A stretch of DNA of 64,000 bases from Sulfurovum sp. NBC37-1 (GCF_000010345.1 NC_009663.1:2232001-2296000); one strand, 5' to 3'; counted from the stretch's first letter, positions 36,064 to 45,449 are shown. Notes: generated from the letters alone by a model not told the origin. Numbers and translations: made by a program.

Positions 36064-37287
36064 TTATACCTGTCCTTCATGCATTTTGGGATGCTTGTCA
36101 CTCAACAGCAGTACCGGTTCCGAAAAAGGAGCCAGTTTTGCCAGAAAATTCAATATCGAGATCACAGGGGACCCGTAAAAGAACTTGATATTCGGATTGA
36201 GCAGCCATACTTTATCCGCATATGCATAATAGTTATACGGTCCGTCGCCTATGCCGTCACCATTCTTGTCAAATCCTTCATAATCATCCCAGTAATTTCC
36301 GTCAAACTCATTTTCGGTTATTCTCGTATTATACGAATCATTCATTACATTTTCGATATTCCCTTTGAAAATATTATCGACAAACCTGTTATGAAGACTC
36401 AATGAGTGAAAATGTATCCCCTCACTGTTGTAAATAATACGATTGCCTTCAATGAGATTCGTCGTATCAGGTTCATAGGGCGACCGGTCAATGAACAACC
36501 CTCTGGCGCAATAGATGATTGTATTGTCTTTGAGTACAAAATTACTTGCATCTTTCATACCGATTCCCAGTCCGGTTGTTCCCAGTGAATTCTGTATCAG
36601 GTTTCCTGTTGCGATCGTGTCCTGAGAATACATAAAAAAGATACCTACTGAATTATGTTTATAGACATTGTCTTTGACAATATTCTTTCCGGTATACATA
36701 AAATGCAGAGAATACCTTCCGTACTCTCCTCGGTTCTTTTCTATAAGGTTCCCGTGTGAATACCATACAACAAAATCACGTGACTTGTAAAGATGGTTCC
36801 CGCTCAGATGGTTGTCATTACTGTACCACAGGCGGATACCATCTCCCCGGATACCGAGGTCAAACGGTTTGGACTCGATATAATTATCATTAATCTCCGA
36901 ATTACTCACTTCGGACATATCGATCCCGAACAGGCAGTCAACGATTTTGTTGTTTTCTACATGACACTGTGTCGTTTTTTGCATGGAAATACCTGCATCG
37001 ACCTTTTCATGTTCTTCACCACTGTGTCTGATGGTTAGGTTTTTCACGGTAACACCGGAACTCGTGATAGTCACCACAGTACCTTTTCCGTCACCTTCGA
37101 TGATGGCTTTCTGATCTTTCCCGTCTATGATAAGCGGTTTGTTTATCACGATATTTCCATGATAAAGCCCCGCCGGTAACTCCAGGCGGGAGCCCGGTTT
37201 TGCCTGATCAATAGCATCCTGCAATACATTGCCTGATAGAGACAGTGAACTGATTGCGATAGTGAATGCTATGATCTTCTGTAACAT
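36064..37287 (-). CDS. nosD: Periplasmic NosD, CuZ maturation factor
   Basis: 407 residues with a signal peptide (IIAFTIAISSLSLSG). The body is a right-handed parallel beta-helix built of short repeats rich in N and G (for example VSNSEINDNYIES, GNLIEKNRGEYG). NosD works with NosFY in building the CuZ centre. It begins one base after nosB ends. There is a short extension after the helix (about 380-407). Confidence 0.94.
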   Translation of the reverse strand: MLQKIIAFTIAISSLSLSGNVLQDAIDQAKPGSRLELPAGLYHGNIVINKPLIIDGKDQKAIIEGDGKGTVVTITSSGVTVKNLTIRHSGEEHEKVDAGISMQKTTQCHVENNKIVDCLFGIDMSEVSNSEINDNYIESKPFDLGIRGDGIRLWYSNDNHLSGNHLYKSRDFVVWYSHGNLIEKNRGEYGRYSLHFMYTGKNIVKDNVYKHNSVGIFFMYSQDTIATGNLIQNSLGTTGLGIGMKDASNFVLKDNTIIYCARGLFIDRSPYEPDTTNLIEGNRIIYNSEGIHFHSLSLHNRFVDNIFKGNIENVMNDSYNTRITENEFDGNYWDDYEGFDKNGDGIGDGPYNYYAYADKVWLLNPNIKFFYGSPVISILNFLAKLAPFSEPVLLLSDKHPKMHEGQV

Positions 37288-37288
37288 C

Positions 37289-38071
37289 TTAGGCTGCTTG
37301 TTCGCTTTTCTGATATTTACGTTTTGCCGCCAGTGCCAAAATACTCAACACAGAGATAGCTACCAGGAGCCAGAAACCAATCGTCGGGTAAGAGTGTGTC
37401 GTAAACTGTGCGACTTTACCGTCCCCGAAGACCGTAGGGGTGAAGGGCTTGATCTTGAAAGCCCCCCAATCATGCATATGATGTCCGAACCAATAGAGCC
37501 AATAGGAGTAGAAACCTATGAAAACGATCGGCAATGCCACAGGGATTAGCATCAGAAGATTGAAGATCCTGTTGTTGTAGATCATGAACATGGCCAAAAG
37601 CCATGCTACGAAGATCAAAGCATATGGAGCCAACAAACGAAGATATGGTGCCCCTCTCTCCATCGGATCCATTCCGATATAGTGGTTGATCGTATTCATT
37701 TCATGAACATCACCGCTGAATCCGTCAAAATGATAAAAGACTGGGATCCCTTCAGGAAATGCATCTTTAGGGTAATTCGGTGCTTCGAGCGACACATACC
37801 AGATCGGTGCGGTCACTACATTCAACTCCATATCATCCTCGATCATTTTCTTCAGATTGTTCGCATCCTCTTTGGGGATATTGGGCGAAACATACCTGCC
37901 CTTCTGATAATAATCCCAAGTCTTGACGGTAAGGTCGGAGAGCTGGTCTCCCTTGCCCTGTCTTCCCATCTCTACCACATTGTGCGTGAACACCGCGGGG
38001 ATCACGAACCAGTAAAGCAGAATGCCCAATGCCAGCAGTGTAAATATTCTTGACTTTGCCAAAGAACTCAT
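37289..38071 (-). CDS. nosB: NosB membrane protein
   Basis: 260 residues with an N-terminal transmembrane helix, a periplasmic region and several C-terminal helices; the C-terminus is basic. It lies between nosZ and nosD as in Wolinella succinogenes, and the identification rests mainly on this position. The function of NosB is unknown, but it is typical of clade II nos clusters. An FNR-type promoter lies upstream. Confidence 0.82.
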   Translation of the reverse strand: MSSLAKSRIFTLLALGILLYWFVIPAVFTHNVVEMGRQGKGDQLSDLTVKTWDYYQKGRYVSPNIPKEDANNLKKMIEDDMELNVVTAPIWYVSLEAPNYPKDAFPEGIPVFYHFDGFSGDVHEMNTINHYIGMDPMERGAPYLRLLAPYALIFVAWLLAMFMIYNNRIFNLLMLIPVALPIVFIGFYSYWLYWFGHHMHDWGAFKIKPFTPTVFGDGKVAQFTTHSYPTIGFWLLVAISVLSILALAAKRKYQKSEQAA

Positions 38072-38147
38072 ATGTATCCTTTCTTAATAGATATACCAAA
38101 AAACTTGAATAGATCGAGTTTTTTGAGATAGCTATTATCTTTTACAT

Positions 38148-38189
38148 ATTCTACCGTTTTATTCTATGAATAGACTTGATATCTATCAA
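38148..38189 (-). promoter_or_regulatory. FNR-type box and -10 of nosB promoter
   Basis: TTGATATCTATCAA (38176-38189) is a perfect FNR palindrome (TTGAT-N4-ATCAA). On the minus strand a -10 box TAGAAT lies at 38153-38148, which puts the start of transcription near 38141 and the box centre near -41.5. This is the class II activator position, so nosB and the genes after it probably have their own anaerobic promoter. Confidence 0.7.
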
Positions 38190-38233
38190 GATAAATTATA
38201 TTTTGAAAATATAAGTGGGAATTATAATGTAGG

Positions 38234-38260
38234 CTACAAAGGGCTTTAAGCCCTTTGTAG
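38234..38260 (-). other. Stem-loop just after nosZ
   Basis: Perfect 11-bp arms CTACAAAGGGC and GCCCTTTGTAG with a 5-base loop, 10 bp after the nosZ stop. No T-run follows on the minus strand. It may terminate part of the nosZ transcript or stabilise its 3' end, keeping nosZ expression above that of the downstream genes. Confidence 0.6.
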
Positions 38261-38270
38261 AATGTAGATC

Positions 38271-40871
38271 TTAAAAGAGGTTTGCGTTCTCGTCGATCCA
38301 CTTAAGATATTCGATAATATCTTTAGTCTGTTCTTCCGTCATACCCTGGTTAGGCATACGTAGGTTGAAGTAGTTGATCATAGATTTGATATAGTCATCA
38401 TCATACATTTTTTCAGGATGCATGATCCACTGTGCAGCCCATGCTTCACCATTCTCGTGTCTCTGGAGTACACCTGTCAGGTCTGGACCTGAAGATACTT
38501 TACCAATAACGTGACATCCGTTACATCCACCTTCAAGATACGCTGCTTCACCACGCTTAGCAGCAGGGCTCATAGGTTTAGCTACTTTTTTGACCAAAAG
38601 GTCTTTCGCTCTGATACCAACGTCCGCCGTCTTAACCATATACTGCCAGATCATGTTTTCGAAGAGGATCGCTTTATCCAGATTTCCTGCTTTAACAGCT
38701 TCATCTGCTTTCTTCTTCTGCTCAGGGATCTTACCATACTGATCCAATGCATCTGTTACCAATGCTTTAATGGTCGGGAACTTCTCATAATGGTTCTCTT
38801 TAAGGAACTTCACAACACTCTGGATAACTTTGTCTGTCGCATTGTTCACTGCTACAGTCTGGTCATACTCTTTTTTGAGCTGCTCAGGACTCATTGCTGC
38901 CATTTTAAGTTTCTTGGCTGCTGTATACTTCTTGTTCGGATCTTTGACCAAGAGGTAACCCATCATCTCAAGGTGCAGTGCAGAACAGAATTCTGTACAG
39001 TAGTAAGGGAATACACCTTCAAGATCTGCTTTGAATGTTACAGCAACTGTTTTACCCGGCTCAAGAGATGTATGTACATTATACGTATCTACTGTAAAAC
39101 CATGTGTCTCATCTTCAGCTCTTTCAAGGTTTGTGAGATAGAAGGTTACTGTATCACCTTTGTTCACTGTTACATGTTCAGGGTTGATGTGTGATCTGAC
39201 CACTGTTCCGTAAACATAGACATGGTTTCCTTTTCTTACGATCTTTTCCTGACCGGCGAGTGTTTTACCTTCATGTACCTTACCTGTAAAGGCATTGGTT
39301 CCCATCTTATAACGTACTTCTGTCTTCAGTTTGCTTGCTCTGATGGCTACTGCCTGGTGAGGCTCACCCAATGGAACAGGCATATCGTAGAGCAGTTGCA
39401 TCTTTTTACCACGAATATCGATCAACTGGTGATTCTGAGGGTGCAATGGCCCGATCTCGTTAAATCTGTCAATCGCAAGTTTGTTCAATGCGATGATGTA
39501 ATCTCCCTGAGGATCTTCCGTTTTACCTTCCATACCACAAAGGTGACCGATGTTGTAGTTAACATTCTGTCTGTCTTCCACTTTACAGGTCTTGTAGTTC
39601 CATTTGACAACCTGGCTGTCAACATAGAGAGACGTATAGATCTCACCGTCTTTCCAGTTCTTACCATACTGGTTATGTAATGGCCCGAGGCCCAACTCAG
39701 CCTGACAGTGCATTGTTTTCTTCAGATCAAGAATAGGAATACCGTACGGATCTTTACCTACATACGCTTTATGCTTGATCGCATCCTGTATCTTGTCAAA
39801 ATCATACACGGTCGCATGTGTATCAAGTTTACCACAGACAACAATGCTTTTACCGTCAGGTGATACATCGACACCGTGAGGTGATTTTGGCTCTGGAATA
39901 AGGAAAAGCGCATCATTCTTGATCGCAACTTCCATAGGAATAACTCTGGTACCATTGACCATTTTTACATTTTTAGGATCTTTTGCAAGTTCAGCCAGTT
40001 TTTTCCAGTTATATACATGAAGGAAATCCGTATCGTTACGGCTCATACCCGCTTCGAATGGAGGAAGACCTTTTTCAATACCACCTGTATATAGCTCGGA
40101 GTTGAATGAGTTGGTGAATCCCCATCCGAAACTTGCTTCTTTACCTGCATCGGAAAGATCCTGCATATAAGGAGGCATTTCGATCGTAAACGATTTTTTC
40201 GGATCTATTCTTCCTATTTTCGGGTCAAACTTCCAAACTGTTACACCACCACGATACGTCTCTTTGTACTCTTCGATCGGGTGATAGTTGTTGTCAAGCG
40301 GAGCGCCGTACTGACACGCTTCCAGGATGTGCTCGGAATTCGGTGTAAAGAATGCTCCACCGTGGTCAGATTTGAAAACAGGATTCACAACGATCTGCTT
40401 GGTAACGAAGTCCTTCAAATCAATAACAGCAAGACGTGGATTGGCTTTATCATTGATAACCAGCCATTTACCGTCATATCTACCGTTTGTTTCGGAAAGT
40501 GCCGGGTGGTGTGTGTCACCCCACGTAATCTTCTTTCCTCTGATATTACCCTGGGCAAGGACTTTTTTGGTGTCATCATCATAACCCCAACCCTGCCAAG
40601 GTTCCGGTGTAAATACACCGATGTATTTGAGAATTCTCATTGACGGAACACCATACACCATTATCTGTCCGGACTGACCGCCCGAAGAGAATACGATATA
40701 TTTGTCACGTCCACCGCTTGGTGTATAGGTTTTAGCCGCTGCCAACAGGTCAGCCTGCGTCAAACCTCTCTCTTTCATCACATTATCCAGGGCACTTGCA
40801 CCAAAAAGTGTAGATACACTCAATGCAGACCCAAGAAAAAGCGATGTCAATTTGCTTAACTTGTAGCTCAT
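38271..40871 (-). CDS. nosZ: Nitrous-oxide reductase with C-terminal cytochrome c (cNosZ, clade II)
   Basis: 866 residues. The signal is Sec-type (LFLGSALSVSTLFGASA), not Tat, as expected for clade II. CuZ ligands: H121, H122, H170, H332, H399, H443 and H505. CuA ligands: H590, C625, E627 (backbone), C629, H633 and M636 (CTEFCSALHLEM). A C-terminal cytochrome c domain has heme site CNGCH at 783-787 and a late Met (RMPNQGM). It reduces N2O to N2 in the periplasm, taking electrons through the fused heme. It is the first gene of the nos run. Confidence 0.97.
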   Translation of the reverse strand: MSYKLSKLTSLFLGSALSVSTLFGASALDNVMKERGLTQADLLAAAKTYTPSGGRDKYIVFSSGGQSGQIMVYGVPSMRILKYIGVFTPEPWQGWGYDDDTKKVLAQGNIRGKKITWGDTHHPALSETNGRYDGKWLVINDKANPRLAVIDLKDFVTKQIVVNPVFKSDHGGAFFTPNSEHILEACQYGAPLDNNYHPIEEYKETYRGGVTVWKFDPKIGRIDPKKSFTIEMPPYMQDLSDAGKEASFGWGFTNSFNSELYTGGIEKGLPPFEAGMSRNDTDFLHVYNWKKLAELAKDPKNVKMVNGTRVIPMEVAIKNDALFLIPEPKSPHGVDVSPDGKSIVVCGKLDTHATVYDFDKIQDAIKHKAYVGKDPYGIPILDLKKTMHCQAELGLGPLHNQYGKNWKDGEIYTSLYVDSQVVKWNYKTCKVEDRQNVNYNIGHLCGMEGKTEDPQGDYIIALNKLAIDRFNEIGPLHPQNHQLIDIRGKKMQLLYDMPVPLGEPHQAVAIRASKLKTEVRYKMGTNAFTGKVHEGKTLAGQEKIVRKGNHVYVYGTVVRSHINPEHVTVNKGDTVTFYLTNLERAEDETHGFTVDTYNVHTSLEPGKTVAVTFKADLEGVFPYYCTEFCSALHLEMMGYLLVKDPNKKYTAAKKLKMAAMSPEQLKKEYDQTVAVNNATDKVIQSVVKFLKENHYEKFPTIKALVTDALDQYGKIPEQKKKADEAVKAGNLDKAILFENMIWQYMVKTADVGIRAKDLLVKKVAKPMSPAAKRGEAAYLEGGCNGCHVIGKVSSGPDLTGVLQRHENGEAWAAQWIMHPEKMYDDDYIKSMINYFNLRMPNQGMTEEQTKDIIEYLKWIDENANLF

Positions 40872-40928
40872 TATTTCCTCCTAAAGAATTTTAGTCAACA
40901 ATGCAACAGCATTATTGCCCATAGCTCC

Positions 40929-40971
40929 ATTATAGCTTATTATTATTATTAAGATAATTGATTTACGTCAA
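40929..40971 (-). promoter_or_regulatory. FNR-type box and -10 of nosZ promoter
   Basis: TTGATTTACGTCAA (40958-40971) matches TTGAT-N4-ATCAA at 9 of 10 positions. A perfect TATAAT lies on the minus strand at 40934-40929. The predicted start is near 40922, placing the box centre near -42. An FNR/Crp-family activator such as NssR is the likely regulator. Confidence 0.65.
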
Positions 40972-40972
40972 G

Positions 40973-40991
40973 AATTTAACACTAATTTAAC
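40973..40991 (-). promoter_or_regulatory. 11-bp direct repeat upstream of nosZ
   Basis: GTTAAATTAGTGTTAAATT on the minus strand contains GTTAAA twice with an 11-bp period, right beside the FNR-type box. The same arrangement occurs before the copper receptor gene and before tonB. Period and form suggest tandem binding by an OmpR-family regulator. Confidence 0.5.
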
Positions 40992-41131
40992 ATTTGGGTA
41001 GAAAGGGATATCTTTTTTGCTGGTATTTTAAAATATTTAAGAAAAAAGGATTGTCAGGATCAGCATGCAGGAATCAGAACAAAAAAACAATAGCAGGGAT
41101 GCGGCTGAGCATCAGCTCACCCTGCACAGTA

Positions 41132-43144
41132 TTAAAACTTATAACTCAGGTTTGTATAGATATAACGTCCTGGTTCATTCATAAGCATTACTTCACCGCC
41201 ACCTGAAATAAGTGTCAGGTCCTCATAGGTGTTCGAAACGGCATAAGTTTTGTCAAAGAGGTTATCTACACCTACCGTTACTTCAAAGTGATCCGCAAAC
41301 GTTTTGCTTCCTTTAAGATTGAGCACGGCATATCCGGGAAGGTACTGCTCACCATTGTCTGCATCATAGTCATCCCATGCACTTGCCGCAACAACTTCGG
41401 CGCGCAGCAGATAGTCGCCAGGCTCTTCAAGGTTGATCCCCGCAATCAGTTTCATTGGCGGGATCTCCGGCATATTGGTTCCGGTCTGTCCACTAAGAGG
41501 GTTATCCTTTTCACCTTTCTGGAAGGAGAGTGCCCCGTCAACATACAGGTTATCCGTCACGATATAGCTTCCGCTTACTTCAAAACCATACAGTGTCGCA
41601 TCCATATTCTCAAAACGGTGAATCATTTTATCGGCATTGTAGAAGATGAAATCTCCCAGTTCGCTGTAGAAGAATTTTGCTTTGAGTGTTGCATCTTCAA
41701 ACTGTGTCTCTCCGCCAATGTCAAATTCCGTATTGGTCACAAGGTCCAGATCAGGAGTTCCAAGTACCTTGCCTTTTTTCTGAAAATAGAGTTCCCGTCC
41801 GTCCGGTACTCTTGACGAACGGCCTACGCCTCCAAAGAGTTTTGTCTTTTCATCCATATGGTAGGTTAACAATATATTTCCGTTCAACGCGTTGTAGTCA
41901 TTACTTTGCAATGTTCCCAGACCGGGTTCTACCGATGTATCGTCATATCTCAAGCCAAGATCGACTTCAAACTTGTCAAAATGTATCTTGTCTTTGGCAA
42001 AAAAGGCGATATTTTCCGTATCGACATCAGGGATACTCACCCCTTTATACATATCGTTCTTTCCATAATAGGCACCGTTCCAGTTACGCAGACTGTAATC
42101 GATACCCAGCGTCACTTCATGATTGTCAAGATCGAATCTGTTTTTGATCTTGGCTCCCTGCGTGTCAGTAGTCAGCCAGTTCTTCATCAACATCATATTG
42201 GATGCTTTTCTGTACTTATTGCTCATAGGATGATCCACGTCTGATTTGTACAGCTGTATATCAAGCTCTTTGGAGTAGCGTCCCAGTTCGTTGAGGACAT
42301 ATTCCGCATTATAGATATTGGAATCATCATACAAGGCATCCATTGGTGTCGTCGGGTAGAGGACATCATCACTTCTGTTGCCCGTATAGCTCAGTTTCAG
42401 CTGCTGGTTATCCGTAATATCCCAGTACATCTTTGCCAGAACAGTCTTCTTTGTAAAAGCATCCATATCACGATATTGAGGCAGGAGTGCTTGCCCTTTC
42501 AACTTTTTGTCATGGACCGGATTGCCGTTCAGGTTATCGGCGATATAGTTATCCATCTGCTGGGCAAAATTATTACCGTCGCCATCTTCATACTGACCTC
42601 CGCGTTCGCCCGAAGCACTCAGAAGGAATCTGATACGATCCGTACCGCCGCTGATCATGGCCGAAGCTTTTTTGTAATCCCAACTACCGAAATTCAAAGC
42701 TGCATCACCATGAAGCTCTTTGGTAGGCTTGAGCGTTTCTACATCCACGTTTGCGCTCAATGCACCAAAACTCTCTACATCAAAAGGACCGTCATCTATA
42801 GCGATATAGTCAATGTTGTTTGCCAGGACATGTGAAATAGGAGGGTCCATCCTGTTCGGACAGGCACCGTAGATCTTTGCGCCATCTATTGTAACATTGA
42901 TATTGTCCTTCTTCTGTCCACGGACAATAATATCGTTTGCGATCCCACTTCTTCGTACCAACGTCACAGAGGATGACTGCTTCATCAAAGCTTCGGCCAC
43001 ATCGGCTGACCTGATATCCTCCCCATGTACATCTTTGACCACTTCCGTATCGACCTTTGCTTCCACGTCGATCGTGCCAAGCTCTACTTCTGCTGCATAC
43101 AGCGACATGGCACACACCAAAGAGAGATAGATTCCCTTTTTCAT
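41132..43144 (-). CDS. TonB-dependent copper receptor (OprC/NosA-like)
   Basis: 670 residues with a signal peptide. The plug domain carries ACPNRMDPPIS (94-104), whose Cys and Met residues match the copper site of OprC/NosA. The barrel ends in an aromatic C-terminus (YIYTNLSYKF), the outer-membrane sorting signal. It is expected to import copper across the outer membrane for NosZ. The gene lies 260 bp from the nosZ start and is followed upstream by tonB on the same strand. Confidence 0.9.
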   Translation of the reverse strand: MKKGIYLSLVCAMSLYAAEVELGTIDVEAKVDTEVVKDVHGEDIRSADVAEALMKQSSSVTLVRRSGIANDIIVRGQKKDNINVTIDGAKIYGACPNRMDPPISHVLANNIDYIAIDDGPFDVESFGALSANVDVETLKPTKELHGDAALNFGSWDYKKASAMISGGTDRIRFLLSASGERGGQYEDGDGNNFAQQMDNYIADNLNGNPVHDKKLKGQALLPQYRDMDAFTKKTVLAKMYWDITDNQQLKLSYTGNRSDDVLYPTTPMDALYDDSNIYNAEYVLNELGRYSKELDIQLYKSDVDHPMSNKYRKASNMMLMKNWLTTDTQGAKIKNRFDLDNHEVTLGIDYSLRNWNGAYYGKNDMYKGVSIPDVDTENIAFFAKDKIHFDKFEVDLGLRYDDTSVEPGLGTLQSNDYNALNGNILLTYHMDEKTKLFGGVGRSSRVPDGRELYFQKKGKVLGTPDLDLVTNTEFDIGGETQFEDATLKAKFFYSELGDFIFYNADKMIHRFENMDATLYGFEVSGSYIVTDNLYVDGALSFQKGEKDNPLSGQTGTNMPEIPPMKLIAGINLEEPGDYLLRAEVVAASAWDDYDADNGEQYLPGYAVLNLKGSKTFADHFEVTVGVDNLFDKTYAVSNTYEDLTLISGGGEVMLMNEPGRYIYTNLSYKF

Positions 43145-43187
43145 CGTAACTCCTCCAAAATTGTTTTGGGTATTGTGGCATGCTTCT

Positions 43188-43204
43188 GTTAATTATGTGT
43201 TAAT
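43188..43204. promoter_or_regulatory. 11-bp direct repeat upstream of the copper receptor gene
   Basis: GTTAATTATGTGTTAAT (plus strand) carries GTTAAT twice with an 11-bp period, 44-60 bp before the start codon. It closely matches the site at 44011-44027, which has exactly the same distance to tonB. Confidence 0.5.
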
Positions 43205-43238
43205 TTTATCTTTTTTATAAGGAAAGTAATGAAATTTG

Positions 43239-43967
43239 CTATCTTAGCTGATACCGAAGCGTCAAATTGACCGTTTTGGGAAGAGAAAAGGGAACATTTT
43301 TCGTAGAGATGGGAAATGCCTTTTTCACCGCCTTGCGTGCCGAGCTGTGAAAGACTTTGGGACCGCTGACCAAAATGTTCCCTACATGACCGTTGGGAAG
43401 TATGGTAAAATGCACTTTAACCGACCCCTGCATGCCTCTGCGTTTGGCAATACGCGGGTAACTTTTGTTCCGGTTGATCCGTTGTCTCACCGTAGCCAGA
43501 AAACGGTTTTTCTCTGAGGCACTGGCATGTCCGCTTCCCCGGCGTTTTACTCCTACCCTGCTGCTTTGTGCCGTACGTGTTCTGATCTTTTTTTTCTTGA
43601 CTTTTTTCTTCTTTTTGATCTCTTTCTTTTTTGGCTTTGGCTTTTTTACTTCAGGTACAGGAAGTACTTTGGGTTTGACAGGTTCCGGGATGACCTTTTC
43701 AACCACCGGCTCCTCTTTAACAATCGGTTCAGGCTCTGGTTCGGGTTCAGGCTCCGGTTCTTCTTCTACAACCGATTCTTCTTCCACCTCCTGGGTTTCG
43801 GGAACCACTTCGGGAACGAATTCGCTCAGGCAGAGCTGGATGGCACTGTCCTGCGCTGCCTGATCTGCAATAATATAGGTACGTATCAGGTAGAAGTACC
43901 CCCCGAAAAGCAGGGCGTAGAGAAGTGTGGTAATGATGAAGGATACCAGATTGCGATGTTTGACCAC
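43239..43967 (-). CDS. tonB: Energy-transducing protein TonB
   Basis: 242 residues from a GTG start at 43967 with AAGGGA upstream. One N-terminal transmembrane helix (LVSFIITTLLYALLFGGYFYL) is followed by a long Pro/Glu- then Lys-rich spacer and a C-terminal TonB domain (SYPRIAKRRGMQGSVKVHFTI). It spans the periplasm and passes proton-motive energy to receptors, most likely the neighbouring copper receptor. No exbB or exbD is in the window. Confidence 0.93.
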   Translation of the reverse strand: MVKHRNLVSFIITTLLYALLFGGYFYLIRTYIIADQAAQDSAIQLCLSEFVPEVVPETQEVEEESVVEEEPEPEPEPEPEPIVKEEPVVEKVIPEPVKPKVLPVPEVKKPKPKKKEIKKKKKVKKKKIRTRTAQSSRVGVKRRGSGHASASEKNRFLATVRQRINRNKSYPRIAKRRGMQGSVKVHFTILPNGHVGNILVSGPKVFHSSARKAVKKAFPISTKNVPFSLPKTVNLTLRYQLR

Positions 43968-44010
43968 TACTTCCCTTTTGTATAAAAATGTTGAAGTGTA
44001 TCAAAGATAT

Positions 44011-44027
44011 ATTAAATATGTGTTAAT
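44011..44027. promoter_or_regulatory. 11-bp direct repeat upstream of tonB
   Basis: ATTAAATATGTGTTAAT (plus strand) carries TTAAA/TTAAT with an 11-bp period, 44-60 bp before the tonB start. It shares TATGTGTTAAT with the copper-receptor site. Confidence 0.5.
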
Positions 44028-44048
44028 CTGAATCAATAGCAAAAAAAC

Positions 44049-45449
44049 CTATGCCAGATAGATCACCTCTTCAGGCTCCACGATATGTGCTTTGGCATGC
44101 AGTTCATTCTCAAGTACAGAGCGCAGGATCACCTCTTTGTCCTCTTCTCCATGCACAAGATAAATACGCTTAAGATCTTCGATCTGCGATATCCATTTGA
44201 CAATGCCTTTCTGGTCCGCATGGGCGGAGAATCCGTTAATGGTATGAATACTCGCCTTGATGAGGATATCTTCATTGTAGATCTTCACCCATCGTGCTCC
44301 GTCAACGATATGTCTTCCCAAAGTACCGACGGCCTGATAGCCGACAAAAATAACGGCATTCTTCTTGTTCCATAAACGGTTTTTGAAATGATGCAGTATT
44401 CTGCCGCCGTTGCACATACCGCTGCCCGCGATGATGATCGCACGGGTATCCATGTCGTTGATGGCTTTGGAAGCTTCTACATCAAGGGTATAGACAAGGT
44501 TCTCAAAATCGAAGATCGTTCCATCTTCTTTCTTGATCTCCTGACACTCGGAACTCAACAGTTCGGAATAGTTCCTGTACACTTCCGTTGCACGGGTCGC
44601 CATAGGGCTGTCGACAAATATTTTGCACTGCGGCAACTCTTTTCTCCTGTGCATCTGCTTCAGGATGCAGAGAAGTTCCTGTGTCCGTTCCACGGCGAAT
44701 GAGGGGATGATGACATTTCCCCAGTCTTTCATGGTCTTGATGATCACGCTTTTGAATTCCGTAACAGTATCTTCTACACCTTGGTGGTCACGGTCGCCGT
44801 AGGTGGACTCTACATACAGATAGTCGGCATGAGTACACGGAGCAAGGTCTTTCATGACGATCTCGGTATCGTTGCCTATATCTCCGGAGAAGACTATTGT
44901 ATGGTCCACGCCGTTCTCTTTATAACGTATTTCAATGAAAGCGGCCCCGAGAATATGGCCGGCATCCCGGTAGGTGATCTCTATACCATCCTCCAGAGTG
45001 AAAGACTTGTCATATTCCGGATAGTGCCAGCCAAACTCGAACACATCTTCCACATCTGCTTCTGCGTATAAGGGTTCCATGACACCCTCTTCTTTTCCCT
45101 GCCGCTGGGCCTTTTTGTATTTGGTGTTAAAATCTTCCTTCATGATCTTGGCACTGTCAAGCAGAATGATCTCGGCAAGGTCATGTGTCGCGTGGGTCGC
45201 ATAGATCTTTCCGGTAAATCCCTCCTTTACCAACTTCGGTATGCGCCCAACATGGTCCAGATGGGCATGGGTGACCAACAGATAGTCCACTTCGGAAGGA
45301 TTAAAATCAAAAGGACCGTAGTTACGCTCCTCTTCCTGCCCCTGGAACATCCCGCAATCCACAAGAATTTGAGGACCTCCGTCTATCGTAAACAGGTGAC
45401 AGGAGCCGGTCACCACTTCCGCTGCACCGTAGGAGACGACTGTAGCCAT
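44049..45449 (-). CDS. Metallo-beta-lactamase/beta-CASP RNase-like protein
   Basis: 466 residues from the ATG at 45449, which has AAGGA 7 bases upstream. The metal site VTHAHLDHVGR, SGDIGND and the late GFSAHADQ, followed by YLVHGEEDK, mark a beta-CASP nuclease of the CPSF-73/Ysh1-like group. Family members cut RNA, so a role in mRNA processing or decay is likely but unproven. It is transcribed away from the antiporter-ATPase gene. Confidence 0.88.
   Translation of the reverse strand: MATVVSYGAAEVVTGSCHLFTIDGGPQILVDCGMFQGQEEERNYGPFDFNPSEVDYLLVTHAHLDHVGRIPKLVKEGFTGKIYATHATHDLAEIILLDSAKIMKEDFNTKYKKAQRQGKEEGVMEPLYAEADVEDVFEFGWHYPEYDKSFTLEDGIEITYRDAGHILGAAFIEIRYKENGVDHTIVFSGDIGNDTEIVMKDLAPCTHADYLYVESTYGDRDHQGVEDTVTEFKSVIIKTMKDWGNVIIPSFAVERTQELLCILKQMHRRKELPQCKIFVDSPMATRATEVYRNYSELLSSECQEIKKEDGTIFDFENLVYTLDVEASKAINDMDTRAIIIAGSGMCNGGRILHHFKNRLWNKKNAVIFVGYQAVGTLGRHIVDGARWVKIYNEDILIKASIHTINGFSAHADQKGIVKWISQIEDLKRIYLVHGEEDKEVILRSVLENELHAKAHIVEPEEVIYLA

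Noticed and set aside
38511-39194. Plus-strand open frame of 227 codons opposite nosZ
   Set aside because: Antisense shadow of nosZ with Cys/Phe-rich nonsense composition.
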